Part shown: in pieces, positions 1 to 4,713 of the stretch
Numbering within the stretch: the first letter of the stretch is position 1
Layout: each line of letters opens with the position of its first letter
Assembly: GCA_028277545.1 (NCBI GenBank)
Contig: JANQGB010000354.1
Span: 1 to 6,743 of the forward strand
Source of the DNA: Phycisphaerae bacterium
Lineage (GTDB): Bacteria; Planctomycetota; Phycisphaerae; UBA1845
Direction: 5' to 3'
Length of the DNA stretch: 6,743 bases
Position numbers and translations under genes: made by a program
The notes under the pieces: model-generated
Databases searched by the model: none
The model's input: the letters and a program-made list of their open reading frames with translations, nothing else
What the model was told of the DNA's origin: nothing

Positions 1-1575
1 TGTCTGCTCCTGCCAGCGCAGCCGGTAATACGGTGACAGCCCGAAGTCGAAGTTCTGCCGGATGCCGAAGTCCTGCATCACCGTGTCCAGCGTGAAGTCC
101 CCGCCCAGGTTGAACACATAATCCACCAGCACCGGCACGCCCTCGAGAATGTTGCCCGTGGGCACGCGTTCGATCTCGACGCGGTCGCCCAACTGTCGCA
201 CCGTGTAGTCACGGCCAATCCGGAAGAAGGTGAAGCCCTCCTCGTCCGTTATGACGATCGAACCGGTCGAGATGTTGGGGTTGTTGAGCACCACCGGCTG
301 CGGATCGCGAAAGGTGTGCCGTTCGTCAACCACCTCGCTGCGTACGGCGCCGCCGCTGCGGTCTTCGGCCTGCAGGCGGGCCCGGTAGTCCGCCAGCAGC
401 ACGCCCCAGCGATTCTTCTTGGTGTACTCCAGGCTGAGCTGACCGCCCAGGCGTTCAATCTCGTTGCCCGTCCGGAATTCCTGCCGCTGCACAAAGCCGA
501 AGAGCTGCGACACCAGGCTGTCATAGAGTTCGTGCTCCACCGTGCCGGCCAGGTAGTACGACCGCTCCTCGATCGGAGGAACGCCGGCCAGGCTGCCCTG
601 CTCCCTGTCCAGCAGTTCCATCTGGTACCACGAGCGCAGCTTCTCGGTGTGCTCCAGGCGGAGAACCTCGCGCCAGCGCCAGCGGGTGATGTCGAAGGTG
701 CCGCGCTGGTCGAAGTAGTTGAACTCCGACTCCAGTCGATGGCGGTTCTGTCCGCCGAAGTTGAGCCTGTGCGACAGCGTCACCTCGTCCGTGTCGTAGT
801 CGATGGTGAAGGGCTCCTGCTTGATCGATTCGCGGGTATAGAGGAAGGACAGCACGTTGTTGTCACTGAAGCGGTAGGAAGTCTCGAAGCGGGCCTGGGT
901 GTTCTCCTGGCGCCCGTCCTCCTCATCGCCGCCCAGGGGGTGGAGGTCGACCTCGGTGTGGTTGAACTGGAAACTGGTGGGCATCCTGTCGTGAACGTAC
1001 TGCCAGGTCAGCCCGTAGTTGGTGGTCGTGGTTTCGATGCTGGACAGGAAGGGGCGCGGTTCCACGGACCGGTAGCGCCGGGCGAATATCGACCCGGGAT
1101 AGTCCTTCTTCTTGAAGAAGCGTCCCTCCAGATCGAACTCGAGAACGTCCCCGCTGTCACTGCTGGATTGCGAGCGGTCGTCAAAATCCTGCTGGTAGTC
1201 GTGCTGCAGCAGTCCGAACAAGCCGCCCAGGGTGAACTCCAGCAGGTTCGGGTGATAGGTGTAGCCCTCGGCTTCGAGCTTGAGGCTCTCTTCGAAGATG
1301 GTCTCCTTCGCCCGGGTGTCACCGGCGCCGGTCTTGGAGCGTTGCTCGCGATCACGATCCCGGGCCACGAATTCGAGATAGCCGCCGAACTCGGTTAGTT
1401 GCACCGACCTAATCTCGTCCGCACGCCGGGCCTGGTTCTGGCAGCCGCTCCCCGCACCGGCCAGGGCCGTGGCCAGCAGCAGCACACACCGGCGCCTCCC
1501 GGGCAGCTTCGGGCTTGTCCCGGTGCCGGGCAGCCGGTGGGTGGGGTGACAGGCCTGTCCGGTCGCTGCGTTCAA
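1..1575 (-). CDS. Putative outer-membrane beta-barrel protein of a cytochrome conduit (N-terminal part)
   Basis: The frame is open for 525 codons from 1575 to the window edge, where the C-terminus is cut off. After an N-terminal stretch with RRRCVLLLATALAG (residues 27-40), which reads as a signal peptide, the mature part has many short strands with alternating aromatic and polar residues separated by charged acidic turns, as in large outer-membrane barrels. Examples are NYGLTWQYVHDRM, RLESEFNYFDQRG and LSPYYRLRWQEQ. No haem motif is present. Residues around 440-490 (GRDYTVRQLGDRVEI, then GVPVLVDY) look like a small plug or inter-strand domain. The start is uncertain. TTG at 1575 overlaps the pentahaem stop as TTGA, suggesting coupling. 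GTG at 1485 has a GGGAGG site 9 nt upstream but would lose the basic n-region. A Cys at residue 45 follows a poor lipobox (GSGC). The context, directly after a pentahaem cytochrome, supports an MtrB/PioB-like porin role by analogy only; no family is recognised with certainty. Confidence 0.75.
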   Translation of the reverse strand, partial: MNAATGQACHPTHRLPGTGTSPKLPGRRRCVLLLATALAGAGSGCQNQARRADEIRSVQLTEFGGYLEFVARDRDREQRSKTGAGDTRAKETIFEESLKLEAEGYTYHPNLLEFTLGGLFGLLQHDYQQDFDDRSQSSSDSGDVLEFDLEGRFFKKKDYPGSIFARRYRSVEPRPFLSSIETTTTNYGLTWQYVHDRMPTSFQFNHTEVDLHPLGGDEEDGRQENTQARFETSYRFSDNNVLSFLYTRESIKQEPFTIDYDTDEVTLSHRLNFGGQNRHRLESEFNYFDQRGTFDITRWRWREVLRLEHTEKLRSWYQMELLDREQGSLAGVPPIEERSYYLAGTVEHELYDSLVSQLFGFVQRQEFRTGNEIERLGGQLSLEYTKKNRWGVLLADYRARLQAEDRSGGAVRSEVVDERHTFRDPQPVVLNNPNISTGSIVITDEEGFTFFRIGRDYTVRQLGDRVEIERVPTGNILEGVPVLVDYVFNLGGDFTLDTVMQDFGIRQNFDFGLSPYYRLRWQEQT

Positions 1576-2159
1576 GGCTCGTTACGTTTCAGGAAAAAGA
1601 GGTCTTCCCCGCCATGGGGATCGTGACATTCCGTACACAAGCGGGATTCGAGGCCTGCGTGATAGAGTGCCGCGCTGGTGGACTGGCGATCGTGGCAGCG
1701 ATAGCAGGTGTCGTTCGTTTCGACCAGCAGCAGACCCGGATACGGCGAACCATGATGGTGATGGCAGAAGAGGCAGTCGCCCACCGCCACCGGCCCGTGG
1801 ACGTAGCGAGCCCGACCCGGCACATCCGGGTGACAGCCCCGGCAGAGGCCTTCTTGTGGCGTGCGATTCACGCTGCCGCTCTGGGGATCGTGACAGGCAC
1901 CGCAGCGGTTTTCGCGATACGGCGCATGCGGGAAGATGGGCCGGGCCGCCGGGCGAGGGGCACCGGGTTCGGCCGGCGCCTCCTGGAAGTCAGCTCCCTC
2001 CGGCGCCGGATAACCTACGGGCGGCTCGGCACCGGGCTCGGGAACACCGTCGAAGAAGAACCGCAGCACGCGCTGCCGCGTAGCGTCCGCACAGGCCATC
2101 CCCGCAAACAGCACCGCTGCGGTGACGGTCAGAACGAAGAACGCGCGCCGGATCGCCAA
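1572..2159 (-). CDS. Exported pentahaem c-type cytochrome
   Basis: A 195-residue protein with five CXXCH haem c sites: CGACH (Cys86), CRGCH (106), CLFCH (129), CYRCH (152) and CTECH (175). They are almost evenly spaced at 20, 23, 23 and 23 residues, the doubled-CXXCH arrangement of small bis-His electron carriers. Extra His at 78, 121, 134-136, 167 and 182 can serve as distal ligands. The N-terminus is an export signal (IRRAFFVLTVTAAVLFAGMACA). ACA|D fits signal peptidase I, while Cys23 after a non-canonical lipobox leaves a lipid anchor possible. Residues 31-42 (VLRFFFDGVPEP) form a hydrophobic motif that I associate, from memory, with cytochromes of metal-reducer clusters. A Pro/Ala/Glu-rich linker (about 43-75) precedes the haem region. 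The start is TTG: an in-frame TGA lies at 2180-2178 and GGGGGA sits 8 nt upstream. It lies 26 nt after the propeller gene and overlaps the barrel gene. Likely role: electron transfer to or through the outer-membrane barrel (inference). Confidence 0.93.
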   Translation of the reverse strand: MAIRRAFFVLTVTAAVLFAGMACADATRQRVLRFFFDGVPEPGAEPPVGYPAPEGADFQEAPAEPGAPRPAARPIFPHAPYRENRCGACHDPQSGSVNRTPQEGLCRGCHPDVPGRARYVHGPVAVGDCLFCHHHHGSPYPGLLLVETNDTCYRCHDRQSTSAALYHAGLESRLCTECHDPHGGEDLFFLKRNEP

Positions 2160-2167
2160 GAAACATG

Positions 2168-2173
2168 TCCCCC
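2168..2173 (-). promoter_or_regulatory. Ribosome binding site supporting the TTG start of the pentahaem gene
   Basis: GGGGGA lies 8 nt upstream of TTG at 2159. An ATG nearby (2166-2164) is out of frame with the haem motifs, and an in-frame TGA at 2180-2178 forbids a longer protein, so TTG is the best-supported start. Confidence 0.6.
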
Positions 2174-2185
2174 GTGGTCACCGCC

Positions 2186-3400
2186 TCAGTCCCGGTCGTC
2201 GTTGCGCTCCTGATCCTCCGGATCGGTTGCCGTCGCCCCATCATCCATTTCGAGAGGCCCGATCCCTTCGTCAACCGGGATCTTGGGCAGCGCGGCGAGC
2301 TGGGACTCTGACAGCGAGTAGCCCTCGGGGAACGAACCGAAGGCATAGACGCTGATCAGATGCTGGCCATACTGGCTGGCGACGAACACCAGGTACTCGA
2401 CGTTGAAGTCCTCGTGGATGTACTTCTCGAAATACGGAATCGAACTGGAGTCGATGGCCACGGTGGAGGGCAGGCCCAGAGCCCCGGGCAGGTCACCGGG
2501 ACCGCCGAAGCGCATCAGAACGCGCCCCTCCGGGTCGAACATCTGCACGATCTCCGTGGCACCGTCCACGACATAAACGTAGCCCTCCGGCCCGACCCGT
2601 ATGCCGCGCGGGCGGGCGAACCGGCCGAGCGTGTTGCCCGGCGTGCCCTTGACCCACACGGGTTCGCCTTCACGGGTGAGCTTGTGAATCCTCCAGTTGT
2701 GCGTGTCGCTGACGTACAGGAAGCCCTTCGGCCCGATGGCCAGGCTGTTGGGGATGCGAAACTGGCCTGGCTCGGCGCCGGGCTCGCCGAAGGTCCGGAT
2801 CACCGCCCCGGTGGTGCGGTCCAGGACCACAATCTGGCACGACTCGTCGTTGTCGAGCACGTAGAGTTCGTTCTCGTACAAGGCCAGGTCAACCGGGTGG
2901 CACGGCTCGGGGATGTCGAACGCGGTGACGTAGGCGTCCTCCGGGCTGAACACCACGACCTGCTTGCGTTCGGGGTCGACCACGAACTTGTAGCCCAGCG
3001 GATCGATAACCATGTTAATTGGTTTGCGCAGCCGGCCCGGCCCGCGAACACCGAAGATGCGGTAGGTCTGCTCCTTGAAGTCCAGGCGGCTGAGGCACAA
3101 GCCCTTGGTGTCGCAGACGTAGACCACGCCGTTACGAACGGCCAGTCCGTAGGGCTTGTTGATGGCCCGTTGTATGGTTGGCTCGTCGCCCAGAACGAAC
3201 CTCTCGAACGATCCCTTGGCGGGCTCCACCTGGTCCGCGCCGCTGGCCCAGGTCAGAAACTGCATGCGCGGCTCCGACGGCGGTGCCGGAAAGAACAGCC
3301 ACTGCGCGTCGCTTTTGTCGGCAGACTCGCACCCGGCTACCAGCGCCACCGCCACTGCCGCCCATGCCGTCGCGATCGATTCGATTCTTCGTTGTAGCAT
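2186..3400 (-). CDS. NHL-type six-bladed beta-propeller lipoprotein
   Basis: A 404-residue lipoprotein: the N-terminal signal ends in the canonical lipobox VAGC with Cys24, and Glu at +2 suits outer-membrane sorting by the E. coli rule. About six propeller repeats follow, at roughly residues 79-113, 125-160, 166-205, 212-250, 258-298 and 306-356. The clearest NHL units are FRIPNSLAIGPKGFLYVSDT (214-233) and FARPRGIRVGPEGYVYVVDG (261-280). The last blade carries an insertion (about 318-335). Cys96/Cys102 and Cys167/Cys188 could form disulfides in the periplasm. The C-terminal 25 or so residues are acidic and probably disordered. There is no CXXCH; CH at 167-168 is a lone Cys-His. The ATG at 3400 has GAGGAG 4 nt upstream. 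NHL propellers are usually scaffolds or ligand platforms. Sitting between two cytochrome genes, this one probably helps anchor, assemble or dock cytochromes at the outer membrane (inference). Confidence 0.93.
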   Translation of the reverse strand: MLQRRIESIATAWAAVAVALVAGCESADKSDAQWLFFPAPPSEPRMQFLTWASGADQVEPAKGSFERFVLGDEPTIQRAINKPYGLAVRNGVVYVCDTKGLCLSRLDFKEQTYRIFGVRGPGRLRKPINMVIDPLGYKFVVDPERKQVVVFSPEDAYVTAFDIPEPCHPVDLALYENELYVLDNDESCQIVVLDRTTGAVIRTFGEPGAEPGQFRIPNSLAIGPKGFLYVSDTHNWRIHKLTREGEPVWVKGTPGNTLGRFARPRGIRVGPEGYVYVVDGATEIVQMFDPEGRVLMRFGGPGDLPGALGLPSTVAIDSSSIPYFEKYIHEDFNVEYLVFVASQYGQHLISVYAFGSFPEGYSLSESQLAALPKIPVDEGIGPLEMDDGATATDPEDQERNDDRD

Positions 3401-3613
3401 GTTACTCCTCGGCGGATGCTACTCCATCGCTTTGCCGCCAACAACCGGCTGGTGCCGCAACCAAAAGCCCCGTACCCGAAGCGGTTACCGCATTAAACGG
3501 TCGAGCGCACATCCCCTTTCGGGAACGTGCGCTCGTATGCTGTCAGCATCAACGGACTGCGGCAGCCACGCCGTTATCCGTCGGGCCAAGCCGGGAACAC
3601 TGGTTCCGCCGTG
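3401..3613. other. 213-nt gap between tetrahaem and propeller genes
   Basis: No credible gene lies here on either strand. It holds the strong hairpin at 3502-3535, a small 5-bp inverted repeat at 3594-3607 just after the tetrahaem stop, and the propeller's GAGGAG ribosome binding site (3405-3410). I see no convincing -35/-10 pair, so the propeller is probably reached by read-through from the tetrahaem promoter or by a promoter I cannot recognise. Confidence 0.6.
3502..3535 (-). terminator. Stable hairpin after the tetrahaem gene (attenuator, weak terminator or RNA-processing site)
   Basis: The arms CGAGCGCAC (3502-3510) and GTGCGCTCG (3527-3535) are perfectly complementary. Inside them TCCC (3512-3515) pairs with GGGA (3521-3524) around the loop CTTTC, giving 13 base pairs with one small internal loop. 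On the coding strand the hairpin lies about 80 nt after the tetrahaem stop and is followed by ACCGTTTAATG, only a short T-run. It may stop part of the transcripts or protect the tetrahaem mRNA 3' end, making the cytochrome more abundant than the downstream genes. It is a poor match to a full intrinsic terminator. Confidence 0.5.
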
Positions 3614-4258
3614 CTACTTGATGTGGCACTGGAGGCAGATATAGCTCTCCTGGACCGGAACTCGGAGGAAGTTACCCAGGCCGTTGTTGTGCGGCTCATG
3701 GCAGGAGGTGCACTCCACGCGGTCCGCGCCACTGAGCGTGATAAGCTGCACGCCAGGGCCATTGTTGATGCCCGGCGCGAACGTGCTGGGATCCTGGTAC
3801 TCAGCAGGGCTGGCTGTCGGATACTCGATGCCGATCGGGTGGTCGTTGGACAGATCGCTGTCCAGGGCGGCGGAGCCGGTGATGACCGCACCCGAACCGC
3901 CGGTGCCACCGTAGTTGTCCACGGCCGTCACACCGTCATGGCAGCCCAGGCACTTCTTGCTCGGACCTTCAGGCTGTCCGGCAGAGCTGGAGTACATCAC
4001 GAACGTCTCCCCGGTCTCGGCATGATTCCAGAGGACGTTCTCTTCGCCGAACTGCAAAGCGTTGTGCGGCGTGTGGCAGGGCAGGCAGACCTGGTTGCCC
4101 GGAATCGACACGCCAGGGAAGTTGTTCAGGTTGTGCGGTGTGTTCACGACGCTCACTGACGGGTAGGACCCGGGATCACCCGGAATGATCTGCCCGAACG
4201 CCGCTGTCGCCATGACCGCCACCAGAACCACCGGCAGGAACCTAACCACAAGTTTCAT
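3614..4258 (-). CDS. Secreted tetrahaem c-type cytochrome
   Basis: A 214-residue protein with a clear signal peptide (KLVVRFLPVVLVAVMATAAFG, cleavage near Gly22-Gln23). Its four CXXCH sites are CLPCH (Cys58), CLGCH (103), CTSCH (183) and CLQCH (208); the last lies two residues from the C-terminus. Five non-motif His are available as distal ligands: 42, 65 (CHTPH), 79, 140 (DHPIG) and 190 (CHEPH). The haem-poor middle (about 108-182) is Gly/Ser/Pro-rich with SNDHPIG at its centre, a pattern I recall from a widespread family of small secreted cytochromes. ATG at 4258 is preferred over the adjacent GTG at 4261 because AGGAGGAGG ends 6 nt before it. The gene has its own TATAAT promoter and long leader, and a hairpin follows. 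The four haems, secretion and one His more than the haems need fit an extracellular carrier, possibly polymeric like OmcE-type nanowire subunits, but that is unproven. Confidence 0.95.
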   Translation of the reverse strand: MKLVVRFLPVVLVAVMATAAFGQIIPGDPGSYPSVSVVNTPHNLNNFPGVSIPGNQVCLPCHTPHNALQFGEENVLWNHAETGETFVMYSSSAGQPEGPSKKCLGCHDGVTAVDNYGGTGGSGAVITGSAALDSDLSNDHPIGIEYPTASPAEYQDPSTFAPGINNGPGVQLITLSGADRVECTSCHEPHNNGLGNFLRVPVQESYICLQCHIK

Positions 4259-4481
4259 CACAAGCCTCCTCCTGTAGGGTCTCTCGCGTCCCCGGTTGAG
4301 ACGCCTAAATTCACTCGCAAACCCACGTTCAGACTCGGCGTTCTGGGTCGACTACCCGCCGCGGGCGCGCAGGTGGTCAGACGCCGTACACTGGGACTGT
4401 GACACCCGGCATGCCAGAACCTGAACCCGGAGGGTCAATGCACCCGCCCGCGAGCGTCTACAAGGCTAATCTATTACTTCG
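4259..4481 (-). promoter_or_regulatory. Long GC-rich leader of the tetrahaem mRNA
   Basis: If transcription starts about 7 nt after TATAAT, the leader is about 220 nt, long for a bacterial mRNA. It contains complementary 8-nt arms at 4360-4367 and 4445-4452 and a small GGGT/ACCC hairpin at 4345-4357, so it is likely folded. I see no coding frame with a good start in it and no match to the c-di-GMP GEMM riboswitch core. Its function is unknown; post-transcriptional control is a guess. Confidence 0.35.
4265..4273 (-). promoter_or_regulatory. Very strong ribosome binding site of the tetrahaem gene
   Basis: AGGAGGAGG lies 6 nt before ATG 4258 and only 3 nt before GTG 4261, which favours the ATG. 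It is the longest Shine-Dalgarno match in the window and predicts high expression of the tetrahaem cytochrome. Confidence 0.85.
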
Positions 4482-4491
4482 CAATAGATTA
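4467..4491. promoter_or_regulatory. AT-rich palindrome overlapping the -10 box (candidate operator)
   Basis: The arms TAATCTATT (4467-4475) and AATAGATTA (4483-4491) are perfect 9-bp inverted repeats separated by 7 bp, about 25 bp in all, the size of a dimeric repressor site. The site covers the end of TATAAT and the expected start of transcription, where a bound protein would block RNA polymerase. It lacks a T-run and has an AT-rich stem, so it is not a good terminator for the upstream 15-haem gene. The regulator is unknown. Confidence 0.55.
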
Positions 4492-4493
4492 TA
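4488..4493 (-). promoter_or_regulatory. Candidate sigma-70-type -10 box for the tetrahaem gene
   Basis: On the coding strand the bases read TATAAT, a perfect -10 consensus, in a short AT-rich island within GC-rich DNA. At 16-18 nt upstream there is no good TTGACA match (nearby bases are GTCACTGAGCC), so an activator may be needed. The box overlaps the palindrome at 4467-4491. Confidence 0.55.
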
Positions 4494-4538
4494 GAGGAAT
4501 ACCTGGCTCAGTGACGGGATTTGCGGCGGTCGCCCGAC

Positions 4539-4549
4539 ATGTGACACAT
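4539..4549. promoter_or_regulatory. Small palindrome ATGTGACACAT upstream of the promoter
   Basis: A 5-1-5 perfect inverted repeat centred about 60 bp upstream of the predicted transcription start, a position typical of activator sites. It shares TGTGA with CRP/FNR-type half-sites, but the spacing to the next CCACA does not fit CRP. Short palindromes like this can occur by chance. Confidence 0.25.
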
Positions 4550-4586
4550 TCCCACAAAAGCGAAACGCCCGATTATGGCTTCCAGC

Positions 4587-4713
4587 TTATGGGAAGGCCG
4601 GTGGCCGCCTGCCGAACACCGATTCCAGCGCCCGCCGATAACAGTCAACCGCCTGCTGCGTATTACCTTGTCGCTCGCACTCCTCGGTGTGCCGGCTGCA
4701 TCGGCAAGCCTCC
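4587..4713 (-). pseudogene. Possible remnant of a TPR protein gene
   Basis: Directly after the 15-haem stop, another minus-strand frame reads CERQGNTQQAVDCYRRALES (4679-4620) before TAA at 4589-4587. This fits the second half of a tetratricopeptide repeat (Gly, Ala, Tyr and Ala at the usual consensus positions, as in QGDYDEAIEYYQKALEL). No ATG, GTG or TTG lies in this frame between the 15-haem stop and the TPR-like part, so it is not an intact gene. It may be the tail of a TPR gene lost by deletion or frameshift. About 20 matching residues is weak evidence and chance is possible. Confidence 0.3.

Larger units (their letters stand above)
4494..4713. other. Non-coding stretch between 15-haem stop and tetrahaem promoter
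   Basis: Apart from the possible TPR remnant (4587-4713) and the ATGTGACACAT palindrome, I see no gene here. A very weak stem (GGGCG-TTT-CGCTT on the minus strand, near 4560-4573) is the only terminator-like element after the 15-haem gene. Read-through into the tetrahaem leader is therefore possible. Confidence 0.45.

Noticed and set aside
316..1398. Long plus-strand open frame antisense to the barrel gene
   Set aside because: It is Val/Leu/Ala/Gly-rich low-information protein, caused by GC-rich codon positions opposite a coding strand. The minus frame has barrel-like structure, no stops and operon context.
1535..1550. ACHPTH near the start of the barrel frame as a haem site
   Set aside because: There is no second Cys at the spacing needed for CXXCH, and the region may lie upstream of the true start.
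2360..3397. Long plus-strand open frame antisense to the propeller gene
   Set aside because: Mirror of the NHL gene. The minus frame has a lipobox and clear NHL repeats; the plus frame has no recognisable domain or export signal.
3594..3607. GGAAC-ACTG-GTTCC hairpin just after the tetrahaem stop
   Set aside because: Only 5 bp with a 4-base loop and no T-run; too short to call on its own.
4400..4435. Sigma-54 promoter near TGGCATGCC
   Set aside because: The GC element at the required 12-base distance (TTGC) is absent.
4259..4481. c-di-GMP (GEMM) riboswitch in the tetrahaem leader
   Set aside because: GEMM elements are known upstream of some metal-reducer cytochrome genes, but I found none of their conserved core sequence here.
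4540..4556. CRP-like site TGTGA...CCACA
   Set aside because: The half-sites are separated by 7 instead of 6 bases and the second is CCACA; only the smaller ATGTGACACAT palindrome is retained.
4560..4573. Intrinsic terminator for the 15-haem gene
   Set aside because: The stem is only about five pairs, two of them G-U, and the T-run forms part of the stem.
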